Below are positions 40,916 to 53,241 of a stretch of DNA of 64,000 bases, one piece after another. The notes below the pieces were generated by a model. The model was given only the letters and a program-made list of their open reading frames with translations, ran no database searches and had not been told where the DNA came from. The first letter of the stretch is position 1. Each line of letters begins with the position of its first letter. A program made the position numbers and the translations under genes. The DNA is from Phytophthora quininea (Eukaryota > Oomycota > Peronosporomycetes > Peronosporales > Peronosporaceae): contig JAAVTG010000254.1 in NCBI GenBank assembly GCA_011947345.1, positions 124,001-188,000 on the forward strand, in the 5' to 3' direction.

Positions 40916-43900
40916 CTAAACTCGCGGGATCCAAATACTCTGCGGTCGTTCTAGAAGAATGTCCTTCGGAGGATCAAACCCCAATTGCCGGACTAGTTCT
41001 GCAATCGCTGAGGAATCGCAATGAAGATCCGTCGCATGCTGGTAAATGAATTGGTAGTGCATCTTAAAGGAACTTTGCAGATTAGCAACGTTAGGCATTT
41101 CTGCCTTCGTCTCACGGAAATGAATGTCGTTTCGCAATCTCCATGTGGCGTGGAAAACAATAGCAGTTTGCACTTTCCAAAGAAGCAGCAATTCTTTTGC
41201 TTCTCTCTCCATCTTGTGTGGATGTTTTGTAGCTTTGGAAAAAGCAACAGCCGCCAGCGTAGAGATGGTCGAAGACTGATGACCACGGAGCCCACAATTG
41301 GCGCCACATTTCTTCAAGGCTGGGCACGTATAAGAGCGGTGCTCAACCGTTTCGATAGCTTGACACGTAGGACGAACACCTTGTTGAATATTTGGGTCCA
41401 GTGATCTTAGGAAGTAAAGCCGCGAGCCCACAGTCAAATCACCAAAGTACAGGCGCAGCATTATGTCATGGACCACAGGTAGGAGAAACCCACGAAGTGA
41501 TAGGAAGCTCGACAATGTTTGACGAACGCGTTGTCTAGGGCACCCAAAACCTTCCATCGGATGATGATCCATATCTGGTGTTTTTGAAGGAGTTTTGTCC
41601 AATCTTGAAGTCGCAAGTATGGGAAGAAGCGCGCCTTTGGCTCAGTTGGAACCAATCCATTAACTTTCACTCCAAATACTGGTGGTGTGTTTGAAATTGC
41701 CACAACTCGAATACCCCCAGCTTCAGGATCCGGTAGAACACGATAAAAAACTTGCGTCAACTGATGATAAAGCCGAAATATATCATGCAGAACAATTTGA
41801 GATCCACGGGTAGGATGAAGCGCTGAACATACTTTAGTGAAAAAGTAGTGGACGACGGCCAACAGCGATTACCATCCAGGAAGTCTGCAAAACACCAAAA
41901 TGGGTGTTCTGCAAGTGTGCGGCATAAATTGCGAAATTTTATGGATCCTGCGCCAAGAGGCTTCGAGAATCTGGTGGCTCCGCGAGCGTACAAAAGGTGA
42001 AACGCTGGTACCTTGTTCCACCATATCGGGCTAGATAGCACGAACTGCAACGTACTGGTTCTACTTTGGTGTAAAGACGTTCGACTTGGCCATTGAATAC
42101 GGTTCCACTCCTTCAAAACATGCCGCCACCACAAGGGGAGCATTGTAGTCCTCCATCCTGCTGGCTTCGGAGGTTCTTGGAGCAGAAAATCACCCGAAGC
42201 AGGTCGCGCGAATTTGCCATATCGTCGTTGGAGCATTGCCAACAGTGGACGATACCATACATCATCATCTCTAGGAGTAGCAGCGCTAATCGTAGCTACA
42301 ATTTTCTGCAGAAGTTGGAAGTGCTGACGCTGGATAATCATCTTCACGACAGGAACCCCAATACCATCCGCTTCCCGGGTCGTGCAGCTAATCCTTTCTT
42401 AACAATACTTATTCCTGCTTTCCCAACGCTCACTCGGTTGTACAGTACATATCGATTAACAATTCCTTGCCAGCGATTTATAAACCGAGTTGGAATCGTC
42501 ACGGTGGCTGTAAAATACCAGAGTAGTGATAAAATCTCTGCTTGTGCAATCAGTCTTCGCCCAAGCAGGGTTCTTGCTCTACCTTGCCAAAGCTTCAACC
42601 GTGTTATCAACTTTTTGTCCAGTTGATTCGCAAGCACTGTGGAGATATCAAAATTGCCGAATGGAATACCGAGATAACGCGTTGTTTCACCGCGTACCAG
42701 AGTGCGTAGTGGTTCAATGGTCGGTGCTGAGTACCTGTTGTTAAGACTCATTATCACGCTTTTAGCTTGGTTCAGTTGGGCCCCAGAGCCTGCGCAATAC
42801 GTCTCCACAAGTTGGAGTTGTTCTTTTAGCTGACGTTTTCCTTTTGCGAATAACACTGTGTCATCAGCGAAGAAGGCTACTGGTATGCATAAATCTTGAT
42901 CTACGCGAACTCCTAGGTTCCGATGTGCTCGTAAGAGATTGCCAAGCGGTTCCAGGGAGAGAGCGAATAGATACGGGGATAATGGATCACCCTGCTTAAC
43001 TCCTCGACCAGGTGTCAAGGAGTCTTGAGCCCATCCATTTATCATGAGCGAGCACTCAGATTCTGTGTACATCAGCTTGATCCATGACAGGAAGCGCGCT
43101 CCAAAACCTTGGCGTTCAAGTACACGGAAAAGATATTGGCGATTCACTCTGTCGTAGGCTTTAGCAAAATCCAAAAATGTTGCTAGTCCTTTGTGGTTTT
43201 GAGATGTCATCAAATACTGGAGATCGCGAACAAACATTACTTGCTGATCTATTCGCCGCCCTGGTATAAAACCTTTTTGGTCAGGATGTACCAGCTTTGT
43301 CATCAACGGGCGGAGGCGATTTACAAGTACTCGCGACAAAATCTTGACTTCTACAGGCATTAATGTTATGGGGCGAAAGTTTCCAGGATCCGATCGTTCC
43401 CCTTTTTAAAGAGCAGTGCCACCGACGAGTACCGTTGGTGGGGCAACAGAATCCCGCGTTCTGCTTGGTATCGGAAAACTTCCAAGAGAATTGCACCGAA
43501 TAAATCTGGATCGAGACGAAAAAATCACTTGTAAATCCATCTGGCCCGGGGGCCGAGTGCGACTTCAACTTCTTGATAGCCTTCGCAAATTCTTCAGCAG
43601 TTAGATCTTCATCAAGTTCATCGGCTACCTCAGAGTTTAGTCGCCTATCAATTGTATCGAGGAGTATGTTTTGAGACTCCATATCAATGCTACCATCATT
43701 GGCTTCAGTCTATACTCGAGAGTCACCAAAAATTCTGGCCCAGTGCTCGTTAAATCCATGGCAAATATCGACTGGGTCAGTAGATAGCGTTCCGTCTGCT
43801 TTTCGAATAGATCGAAATGGGGTATTGCGTAGTTCGTATCGAGGAGGCCTGAAGAAAAACTTGGTACTTTTTTCTGCAGCAGTGACTGTTTGCTCAAACC

Positions 43901-45016
43901 CGTGACTAGCTCCAAAGCTCGCCCAATCTTTGCGGGCGTCTTGATACCTTTGTTTCGCAAAGTAATAATCGATTTCATCCTGTTCATTGGAACCTTCCTT
44001 CGCCACCACAGCAGCACATTCTTCCAGTTGCTCCCGGGCAAGCTTGATGTCAGCATTGCGTGTGGACCGTAAACTTCGCTGACAGCGTTTTAGGTACAGT
44101 TTTATCTTCTTTTCCAAGACTTCCACACTATTCCTGGGTTGTGAGAAGCTTGAAGAACAGGTAGTAAGTCTTTTGCTTCATTCACGATGTCTGTTTGAAG
44201 TTGTGGGATTTGAAGTAGCCAATCTGGTAATCGCCAAAACCCAGTCCCAGTTGGATGATGCCACGACGTTAACTCGACGTGGTGGGCTAGATGATCACCT
44301 CCCAGTTCCCATGCAGAGTAGCCCGAGTTATGGTAGCATTCAGACTGTAAATTATCGGATAAAAACGCATAATCAATTTGGTTCTTTCTTGGCCTCAGTC
44401 CGGAGTACACTTTCGCGTTTGGGTGGTGCAGCCGCCACACATCGATGGCGTCAATCTCTGCCAGCCACAACTGTAGCGCCCTCCGACTCGGATCTGGCCT
44501 TGGGTTTGAAGCCGTGGCATCTAGCTCAGGATTCAATGCTAAATTGAAGTCCCCACAAACAATATGAAAAGCGTTTTCTTCAAACTCCACGGGCAGCTTT
44601 TCAAAAGCTTAACACGCTCTGTAGCATCATTGGGAGCATAGATATTATGGATGTAGCATATTTTGCTTCCCCACTCGAGACGTACCAAGAGGTAACGATT
44701 TGGAACTGTAGCCTGCGTCACCACCTCTGCATTTCCAAGAGCTGGACACGATCCATGAATAATTGTTGCAACACCCCCACTTCTCGGATATGTTGTTTGT
44801 CGACATAATCCGTTCTTGTCAGAAAAAATACACAACCTCCAAAACTTTGCCGAACCAAATACATAAACCTGTGAGCATGCTGCTCATCTTTAAATCGAGT
44901 TTCTTGGATACATGAAAAGCAAAAATATTTGAGGTGCGCTGAAATCAACGGGTAACCCCGCCTTTGACTCCACGCACATTCCACGACAGTATCTTACATG
45001 ATTGACCGACATCCAT
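40916..45016 (-). pseudogene. LINE ORF2 (copy at 41-45 kb)
   Basis: ATG 45016 lies 14 bp after the ORF1 stop. Endonuclease 45016-44102 (SWNVRGVK, HIVCGDFNLALNP, NQIDYAFLSDN, GGDHLAHH). RT 43682-42344: the frame 43360-42344 is open for 338 codons with LVHPDQKGFIPGRR, FLDFAKAYDRVNRQ, GVKQGDPLSPYLFALSLEP and FFADDTVLF (F-A-D-D instead of Y-A-D-D, shared by the family). The C-terminus with zf-RVT (GVRPTCQAIETVEH) is at 41602-40916. Frameshifts near 44830, 44590, 43650 and 43370. A few repairs distant from activity. Confidence 0.8.
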
Positions 45017-45029
45017 TTCGCACAGTGTC

Positions 45030-47140
45030 CTAATTGGATGTATCCACCTCCATTGAGGCCACGGGCGATGACGAAGTCAGCAAGGTAGTAGATAGAACGG
45101 GGAGATCGTGCTGAGATAGCGTACTCTCACGGAGGGCCACAAGGCCTTTCAACAGCGCACTACCAGGAGCAGCTGTGGCAATTGCGGTCAGTACCATCTT
45201 TCCTAGCACAGACCTCAGCAGTTGCAACAGCGACCAATCTGAGAGAAGTTTCACTTCTGTGTGTGGCAGACCAGCATCCGCATCTTCCACAAGGTATTGC
45301 AGCCAACTTTGCTGAGTAAAAATTGATGGGCACATACTAAGCGCAAGCAGCTCAAATATACTGAGCCAGCGTAGCATATTCCACGCGTGTTGGTCCTTCG
45401 TCGGGAGGTGGTCAAACACAGCCTTTAGGTACGACGTGTACTGGTCACGGGAGTTACCCATGGGCAAGTTGAGGCTGGTTATACGATCATGGAATGTTCT
45501 GATATCGTCGTCGTCCATATCCTCGGCTGCCAAAACGCGATTCCACACGTGAATATCTGCTAGTTCCAATATTTGTTGTCCTCCTGCGATGATGTCCTCC
45601 AAGAATGTCTTAGTCCATGCCAATGGAAATGTGCACACTGACTTAACAACTTGGTCCATATTCTTGGACCCACTTAACAACGTTTGAGTTGTTTGGTGGT
45701 GCTGCGCATTGTTTGCAACACAATCATTTTGCGTCATGAGTAGGGCTTCTTGTTCCGACAGGAGCAAGGCTTCTTCCAAAGTGATGTCGTCTGGTGCACT
45801 TTGGTCGTGCTCAGTGGCTCGTTTCTTCGTTGGAGCAGGCGTCGCCTGTTTACCACGGTTCATACGCTTCAAGTGCGGTATTATCACTACTCCCGTGGGC
45901 GCTCCTTGACTTGTCTGGGGTTGTATCAGCTCAAAGCCACAATCCGGCGTTTCGAGGGCAGTAAAAGGATTTTCATGGGCGAAGGAAGGCTCCGCACGCT
46001 TGAAACCAGTTTCAAGTTGTTTTGACATATCAATGTCGAAGTTGGAGTCTCCATGGGTAGTCCAGTTTGGACTTGAAGGCTCATCAGCACTAACAGTGCC
46101 TGGGAGTGCGTTAGACGGATTAGGTTCCTGCGGTTCCTGCGACAGGATTGCTTGGCTATGGTTGGGATCAGAAGACATGAGTTCATCACCTAGTTCATAG
46201 TCCAATTCCGCTGACGCGCACGCCGCGTCAGGTGCACCAGCGGCAGAGTTTACTTGCGCCGTAATGAGGGCAGTGCTGGTTGCAGGGATACCGGGTTCTT
46301 TTTCCTTCCTGGGCTTGCCGTTTCCAGCAGGTTGAATTCGTTCGTTGCCAAATGGTAGCACCACAGCGTATCGAGACTGACGGTACATCGTAGCTCTGGT
46401 TGGTGGCTCCATCGAGTGTTTGCCTCTTGCTACGTAGAAGTTTCGCCCGTATACAAGTTGATGGGCGACGTGGTGATGTACCATAAGGCACTGGGGTGGA
46501 TCAATCGATCCAAAGTAGTAACGCCACGTTGGTGTCGTAACTTGAGCTTCCATATTCACATCTCGAGGGGTCAAAAACAGTGGACGCACTCCCATGGCAC
46601 ACAGTGCCAAGAACAACGCATTCGCCTCCTTCGTCGAGTGAATGCCAGAAACATCCATAAAAAACTTGTTCATCAGCAGTGACTGTCGCTTGATCTTGAA
46701 TTTCCTGCCAAGCAGATTTACGTCCTGTCCAGCCAGCCTCGACGCATCCTCTGCCGTGCGGACATGAACTAGGACTCCACCCGATGGGATCTTCTCCAGC
46801 ATCGCGACGCCATGGTGCGAGAGCACCTCTTTGACCACCGCATTGCCGTGGTCCTGCAGGAAGGCCTTCAGTATGACCGGCACTGCAGTGTTAGAGCAGT
46901 ACGAACCAGTGCTGATGACTACAGCATGGCTGGTTGCTGCAGGAGTGAACGCACGCTGTTGCGTCACTACCGCCAGGTACTCTTCTGGCGACGTGTCATC
47001 TCGCTCGTAGGCCTCGGCCAGTATCGCTGCTGCTTCGTCCGAAACAGGGGCTCGGTCAACACAGTCGTCGCTGTGCGGCGGATCCGCGAGTACTCTTGCG
47101 CACGTAGATGATCGGCCATTGAGGTGGCCATCTCTTCCAT
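45030..47140 (-). pseudogene. LINE ORF1 (copy at 45-47 kb)
   Basis: ATG 47140 (MEEMATSMADHLRAQEYSRIRR); a frameshift near 47035 separates about 35 codons from the open 645-codon frame (46967-45030). The conserved core reads GGVLVHVRTAE, LLGRKFKIKRQSLLMNKFF, GIHSTKEANALFLALCAMG and TPTWRYYFGS; it probably folds as an RNA-binding nucleocapsid-like domain. The C-terminal half is acidic and Ser-rich, then helical. The element's structural protein; exact fold unknown. Confidence 0.75.
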
Positions 47141-47209
47141 ATTCAGTTTGTTCCGCAGAAAGAAAGGGTTAGGGCTCGATGTGAGCGGTATCCTTCCAAA
47201 CGAGGAATC

Positions 47210-48101
47210 ACATCGACTGACATTAGCTAAGCTGACAACTACACAGGGAAAAAGGGTAGAATTTGAACGCGAATCCGCTCGTGTCATGGAAGTTGATGCA
47301 AAAACGACTGATGCAGCTCTTCCAGTCGTGCGAGCGATGCAGGAGGTCCCAATACAGCATAACGAGACGCTCTCGTCTCGGTGATGATACCATTTCTAAC
47401 AGCGAACACGAGCAGCTTACGCTCGAAAAGGCCACAGTGTTTTTGTCCGGACAACTATTAGGACAGTCACAGCCCCAATAGACCGTGGACGGGGGTCTAT
47501 TCTTCCGAGAGGGCAGGTCCGTACTTCCAACACTAAAGACGAAAATGGTGAGTTTCACTCGATACGGGCACGCTTTCCTGTAGCGCCATTTACGGATGCT
47601 ATTGTATGCAGGCATGCTTCATCTATCGATCCAACCACTGTACTCTGCTCAAAACTGCGTCATTTTCCACTCACTGTCCGTACACCTCCTCTGTGTTCGA
47701 ATTGGAGGCGACAACCGTCCGCTGTGCGTGTATTGGCGACAACGTGAAGATGTTGACGGGCACAATGAAAGCGATCGCCGTTGGGTTGAATGTGTAAAGA
47801 CTCCAAACAGTGCTACGACCAGCGCGCCCGTATTCACGATGGGGAAACCCTCGGCGGGCACACTGGCAGCGGCGAATGAACACCAGTGACAGCAAGGCGG
47901 GTCTGTGACGCGTCTGGCTGGGTTGCCGTCAGCTCCAGTATCAGCAGTCCGCAAAAGACAACCTTGCTGTTATCGCCAGATGAACTGATCCACCGCCGCA
48001 GTGGGTTGCATTGTAGAGATGATATTCGAACCAAGCCATTAATACGTAAAAAAAAAAAAATTGACACGAACTCCTAGTTTAGTTTTGTCTTCTTACCTAC
48101 G
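47210..48101. other. Unassigned DNA right of the LINE block
   Basis: Several open frames on both strands without recognisable domains. A run of about 13 A at 48049 could be a retroposed tail. The LINE at 40811-47209 may have inserted into an older gene here, but no product was identified. Confidence 0.3.
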
Positions 48102-48802
48102 TCAATTTGTTTTTGCCTGCGACGACTCATGAGCTACTACGCTAATATGCGTACGTGCCGTCTGGGTTTCACTGCGGGGCACAACGGGTACTGACGTGTC
48201 GAACGATCCTCCTGAAACAGGCTGTAATGGAGAGGCAAGAGCTCTGGTTATTGCTTCCAGCGATGAGGAAATGGCACGAGGCTGAGGTGTGCTGTTAACA
48301 TCGCGTTGTTGCGCATCGGGTGTCGGTATGGTCTGAATGACCACGTAAATGGTCTGAGAAGCCTGACTAGCAGGCATTGACAACGAGACACTCCGCGAAT
48401 CCCCATCGCTTTGCGCTTCGTCAGTCTGGTGCTCAACCCCTGTGCGTGTACAGTTTATTGTGGATTGGTTAGCGCTGAGTAACACTTTGCCCCAGCAGCA
48501 AAATACTACTCACCTGACCCGAGTGCTGATGCAATAGCACCTTGAAGTTTTGTTCCGTGTCATCTGTCGCGCAATTCAACAGGTGGCGCTGGAGAAGCCT
48601 TGGAAGTCCGCATAGCGTTCACACGCTTATAGCGAGCTCGCTGCATTGCGTTTTGGCGCTCACGGTGAAATTCACAAAGCCAGTGGTGCTCGCCGTTGGG
48701 CTTGATCGCTCTTTCGTTCTCGCATCTTCCCGGATATTGACACTGCAGCTCCTTCAGCTGACGCTGGTGACGTCGGTGCCTTCTCTGGCGCTCTCGCTTC
48801 AT
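48102..48802 (-). CDS. Small Cys/His-motif hypothetical protein, intron-containing
   Basis: Seen: ATG 48802, a basic N-terminus (MKRERQRRHRRHQRQ), then a compact motif C-x5-C...H-x3-C-x2-H-R (CQYPGRCENERAIKPNG, followed by LCEFHRERQN) like the short Cys/His block found in many oomycete hypothetical proteins. A well-formed intron (GTGAGT..., GCTAAC branch, CACAG) lies at about 48513-48446 on the minus strand. After it a Ser/Thr/Gln-rich tail runs to 48102. A TGA at about 48562 lies in the first exon in that frame, so either another intron (GTGTGAACG...CGACAG is possible) or a nonsense mutation is present. Function unknown; nucleic-acid or metal binding is only a guess. Confidence 0.5.
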
Positions 48803-51060
48803 TGGGAACGCCCGACCGACCTGATTCCTGCACGCGCATACACGTTTAAGTTGCCACCAACATGGTTAGCGGTGAGCAAACGCCTTGCACTGGCCAAGCG
48901 ACAACGAACGTCGTACAGGCCGGAGTAGTGCGTCGAGATTGCTGCTAAGAAAAGGGAGCGAGTTCAGGAGTTCTTTGGAGGAATGCATACCTTGAAGCTC
49001 ATCACGCTTGCAAAACATGCTTTTTGGGGGCGTCGTTGGAAACTGCAATTTTGCATATTTCAAGTCGCCCCCTAGCAACCGTGGGCGACCAGCCAATGAG
49101 GATGCTGCCATACTAGTTGTAGTGATTATTTTTAGCATTGACCTCACTTTGACTTGCAGGTTGTATGGTGACAGCTGTAACCGGCCGTCGTGCACCAAAA
49201 TCGATGTGTACACTCCCAACGAAAGTGTCTTGGAAAGGTAGCGCCGTTGTCAACGGTATTTTTGTCCTGAACCTATCGCACGTCATTGATCGGCTGCGTT
49301 AGAAAACGCCCGTGAAGAGTAGCCACCTTGGTCGTTTAGCAAAGATTTTGTATGTTTGTCGACACTTGATCGAAGGTCCCGCTACTTTTCTATTCGTTAC
49401 GAAAGCGTTTCGATGGAGACTTTCTATTCCGCGAGTAGGTGGCGCTTGTCGCCAATCAGCACCTCTGCCGGTACCACCAGTTAGAAACAGGCTGGTACAT
49501 CTGTCAACACTTGCTTCCAGTATGGTTGATATAGCCATCTTTTAGAAATATAGACATCACCCAATAAAACACGGAGATGGACAGTATAAAACACTGGTGA
49601 TTGGTGATTGAAACTGTTTGTAAGTCGCCTTGCGCGCCAAAGGACGCAGACCAGCTCTGGCTAGTCTTGAGACGTCTTGCACGATTGCATGACCAGGTTG
49701 GCGCCCAGCAGAACGACGGTGGTAGCCTCGACGGTGGACACTGAAGCGGGAACAGTCGACCGACCCGTGACCGGCGTTGCGGCGATTGATACTGTCAGAC
49801 GTGCGGAAGGACGGTTGTTGTTGATGATGCCAGCGGTGGCTGTGCAGAAAGGTGCTAGCATTGACCGAACGAACGGGAGGAGATCAGTGTGTCTTCGAGT
49901 CTCCGCACTGCGATGCAAGGGGCCAGCACGTTCCAAGTGGTAAGGACAGGCATGCAGGAGTTCGCTTCGCGAGGTGCCAAGGGCTGCAAGGTTGAGAGCA
50001 GGCAGGACAGTTGTTGTCGAGAAAGATAATAAATAGGTGGCAGTGTCGGCCAGGGCACGCACCGGCACAGGGAGTCCAGTTGGTTCTCTATCGGCCAGTA
50101 GTTGTTGAAGGTGTTGAAGTTAGTTGCGAAATTTATACCCACAAACCAACAATAACGGAAATGCACAGGCTCATCGAACTCATGAAATTACCGCCGTACA
50201 TCACAGATCACGACGTCGAATCATTTCAAGCATGGAGATCTAGACATTTGTAACATCCACTTTCGTAACTTCGTCCATATAATATCACACACTAAGCTAC
50301 ACAAAACCTGTTAGTTCATGAGTCCCAACTGACTCTAGTAGCCCTCCTCCTACGCGGACGAAAGTTGTAAAATAAATCAATCACGACGAGCCTCATGTAG
50401 TGAAGTTGGCGGGGCCAAGACGAGAAGGGCGTCAAGCCCATGAAGTAGTTACCATTTTCGCACTAGATGATGACAGCGTAATGTCGTGCAAATTGCAGGC
50501 TATAAGCATGGGAGCGGCAAGTTGTCGAGGGGCTGTTTCCGTTGCCAAGTTACCGTGTCGTTGCCGAGCACGTACGATCCAGGATTTAATTCGCGGAGTC
50601 CGTCAATATAGAATGAATAGATGGATTGGGTGCTGTTTGCTGTATAATGCAGTGAAATTGCAGAAGGTCAAGGTCAAGTCGCAGAGTTCAATTTGTCACC
50701 CTCTAGTGCTGAGAGATCTCGCAGGCGAAGGGGTTCGGCAGAGCTGTCGAGCGTGCTACTGTAGAGCTTACTCTTCCTGAAACAACATCCGTTTAGAAGA
50801 CTCTTTTTCAGACATCTTGCGAGTTGTATTGAAAATGACCTAACCCTACCCTAACACTAATGACGCCCTTTTAGCGTTGTTTCGGTACGAGGAACCAACA
50901 GCTACTTATTTGGAATTTGTATTGAGGTTCCGCTGAAGCTACTTCTTCTTTTTCGAACAGCATTTTGCTGTTATTTGACCAATTACAGTTTAGCACCTAG
51001 AAGAGTTTTCATTTTTGAATTTTTTAAGTTCACCTACAGAGAAATTTTGAAAGTATTTGA
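48803..51060. other. Unassigned DNA (possible retroelement remnants)
   Basis: No convincing gene. 49620-50170 is GC-rich with TTGGCGCCCAGCAGAACG near 49696, reminiscent of a primer-binding-site-like sequence, and a TATA-like ATAATAAATA at 50026, so a decayed LTR element is conceivable. 50840-50862 has a few CCCTAAC-like units. Frames such as 48866-49219 (minus) and 50400-50780 (plus) show no domains. Confidence 0.3.
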
Positions 51061-51140
51061 GTGCAGTCATACCAGAAAGTGCGTGGTCATACAAGAAATG
51101 ACGAGTTCATACCAAACAGGATGAGTTCATACCAAAAGGG
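51061..51140 (+). repeat. Left iterons: four 20-bp units
   Basis: TCATACCA or TCATACAA starts at 51067, 51087, 51107 and 51127, a strict 20-bp period (about two helical turns). The two units nearest the gene are the best matches to each other. Possible recombinase-binding sites. Confidence 0.8.
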
Positions 51141-51165
51141 ATGATCACATATCCGAAGCTGCCAC

Positions 51166-52902
51166 GTGGCCATTCCAGAATTTCCTGCGCTGGGACCAGA
51201 TGGGTGTTCAGGAGCTAGCGAAGGAAGGCCAGCAAACGGCAAACCAAGTGTCAAGAAGACCACACAGACAGTTTACGAGGCAAGCTTCAAGAAGTTTGCA
51301 GAGTTCTGCGTTGAAAATTGTTATCCGGACCCGCGTAAAGAGCGCCATCACAAGCTTCCTGTCCTCCTAGTGGCGTATTTGCAGAGTGTTTCAGCATCCA
51401 GTTCCGTCTCGCTTCAAATAGCGGAGAAGGTTAGGTCGGCTGTGGCCAGCTTCTTCGCTTCCCACGAAAATAGTGACGGCACAGACGTGAACACGTGGAC
51501 AGTCCGAGAAAACGATGCCGGCAAACTTCAAGGCTATGGAACCCCCGCCCGTGCCCCTTTCGTACGGCAGTTCATGCGCGGACTGAAAAAGCGAAAGGCG
51601 ACAGAATATGTTTCAGCTAAAGCGGTGCCGATTTCACTAGAAATGATCACTGTTCTGCACACGTTTCTTGATTCTCCGGCGGGAAGGTGTGGATTCAGCG
51701 AAGCAAGTCGGGTACGGTTCAAAGCGGTTTCCTCCTTTGCCTTCTATGGGATGTGTCGCATCAACGAAGTTCTCACTTTGAAATGGAAGGATGTGTCAAT
51801 TCGTCAAATTCGCCCCAGTATGATCAATCCGACAGAAACCATCGAATTCGGCACATATGCGCTATAGCATCGCAAGACTGCCGTGGCCGAGGAGAGAGCC
51901 TACAACACGCACCATCTCTCTAAAGATGAGGCAGCTATCGATGCGTACCTCCACTTGTTCAATTGGATTGAGTACGCCACAAACACCAAGGGTCACGAAT
52001 GGAGTAATGACGTTTTCGTGTTTCCTGCGCTGACAGGGATAAGCAAGATGAAACTCAAGGCTAAAGAGCAGGGCACAGGTTGCGAGAACACGGCCGTCGG
52101 TTGGGGGAGGAGTATGTCTGAACAAACATTCATAACTCTCCTCAATTGCATCGCGAGGATTCGTGGCTTACGGCGACAAGACTCACGGATACGTGGCGAT
52201 ACACTGGCCGAACCGCTGGTTTACTTCTCATACCTTTCGCCGCGTTGCTGCCCAGTACCGCTTCATGTACACAAAACCTTCACGACGCTGGTCCCTGAGA
52301 ATGTTCAAATGGTGGGCCGGTTGGGGCGTATCGGAATCCACAGAGACCTTGGTCCGATATCTTCTAGACACCATACAAACCGAGGAAAGTGAGCTCGCCG
52401 ACTGTTTGGTCCCAGATAAGCCGTATTTGCATGGATGTCCCAGTGCTCCATACAAGGCAAGCAGAAATATCGAGGAGGGTCCTTTCGTGAAGCGACTGCG
52501 TCATCTCAAAACCTAAGATTCCAGATGAAGGAACAGATGCAAGAGCTTATTGCAAGTCGTAGTTGTGTAACAACACAAGACAATGCCCCTCCGGTAGACC
52601 CAGCTCCGCTACAAACACCCCCATCAGAGTTAATTCAGCATGATCGGTCTCCTGAGATTCCAGTTGTTCAGGACTGGGTTCATCTGAGCTTGATGTGGTG
52701 GCTTCCCCACACGTCTCTACATTTGTTCAAACCTCTATCGGAATGGACGAAGTCGAAGCGCGACAACACAGGAATCTCACGTAGCTGGTACAGTGTTGCT
52801 AAGCTTACTGGAGAAGATGTCGCGCTGTTTGCGACAACCATGGGAGAAACAGACAAGTCGCACTGGAAAGCGCGTGTGATACCTGTTTATCGTGACTACT
52901 AA
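51166..52902 (+). pseudogene. Crypton tyrosine recombinase with GCR1_C-like domain
   Basis: Seen: N-terminal SAM-like helices (TQTVYEASFKKFAEFC), catalytic Arg in FYGMCRINEVLTLKWKDV, H-x-x-R in FTSHTFRRVAAQYRF, Trp in RWSLRMFKWWAGW and Tyr in TLVRYLLDT. The C-terminal DNA-binding block reads PLSEWTKSKRDNTGISRSWYSVAK (GCR1_C-like). Breaks: in-frame TAG at 51865-51867, frameshifts near 52155 and 52475. No in-frame ATG was found before 51166. Known role: cuts and rejoins element ends by tyrosine recombination. Confidence 0.8.
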
Positions 52903-53118
52903 ATGAGCCACTACGCCGTTGCCCAAGCTTCTGCGACCGCAACCACTGTACCCATTGCCATGCTCGCTTCTTTCATTAGAAAAGATCGTAAAGACCGCAT
53001 CAATGCTACTCGCCCGGCCAAGCACCTCCCCGACTATTCGGCGCAATTGTAGAACGATTCGTATCTTTACATAGCACCAAGTTCGTACAAGTATTGATTC
53101 GTATCGACAATTCACAAC

Positions 53119-53151
53119 ATTTGGTATGAACACGTCCTTTTGGTATGAACG
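53119..53151 (-). repeat. Right iterons: two inverted units
   Basis: TTTGGTATGAAC occurs at 53120-53131 and 53139-53150, opposite in orientation to the left array, 19 bp apart. Confidence 0.75.
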
Positions 53152-53241
53152 TGCGGACGACGATGATGAAAAACTCGTAGATTTCATCACAAATTAGTTT
53201 TTGTATGCCTGCTGCTTGCCCTTTTGCGTGGCGGTCTTGAA

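Larger units (their letters stand above)
40811..47209 (-). mobile_element. Near full-length LINE (zf-RVT family), minus strand
   Basis: The 5' terminus lies at 47209 (CGAGGAATC is the reverse complement of the family's GATTTCTCG start with one change) and the 3' terminus at about 40811. ORF1 has one long open frame of 645 codons; ORF2 contains endonuclease, RT and zinc finger with a few frameshifts. The best-preserved member of the family here. Its last 1.1 kb is almost identical to 29434-30548. No target-site duplication was found at 40811/47209. Confidence 0.85.
51061..53151 (+). mobile_element. Crypton DNA transposon with iterated inverted ends
   Basis: A Crypton-type tyrosine recombinase gene (51166-52902) lies between arrays of the motif GTTCATACCAAA. 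On the left there are four units of exactly 20 bp (51061-51140); on the right there are two inverted units 19 bp apart (53119-53151). GTTCATACCAAAAGG (left) and CCTTTTGGTATGAAC (right) are perfect 15-bp complements. Known: Cryptons encode a tyrosine recombinase and usually a GCR1_C-type DNA-binding domain, with no DDE transposase. Classical Cryptons are described without long terminal inverted repeats, so the arrays are notable. Confidence 0.75.

Noticed and set aside
48045..48062. Run of about 13 A as a retroposon tail
   Set aside because: No element 3' end or target-site duplication could be tied to it.
49690..49715. TTGGCGCCCAGCAGAACG as a retroviral-type primer-binding site
   Set aside because: Suggestive only: no LTR boundary, gag or pol follows it.
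50838..50862. CCTAACCCTACCCTAAC, telomere-like
   Set aside because: Only about two imperfect units; no array and no match to the oomycete TTTAGGG repeat. Similar CCCTAACCC in LINE 5' ends is part of the element.
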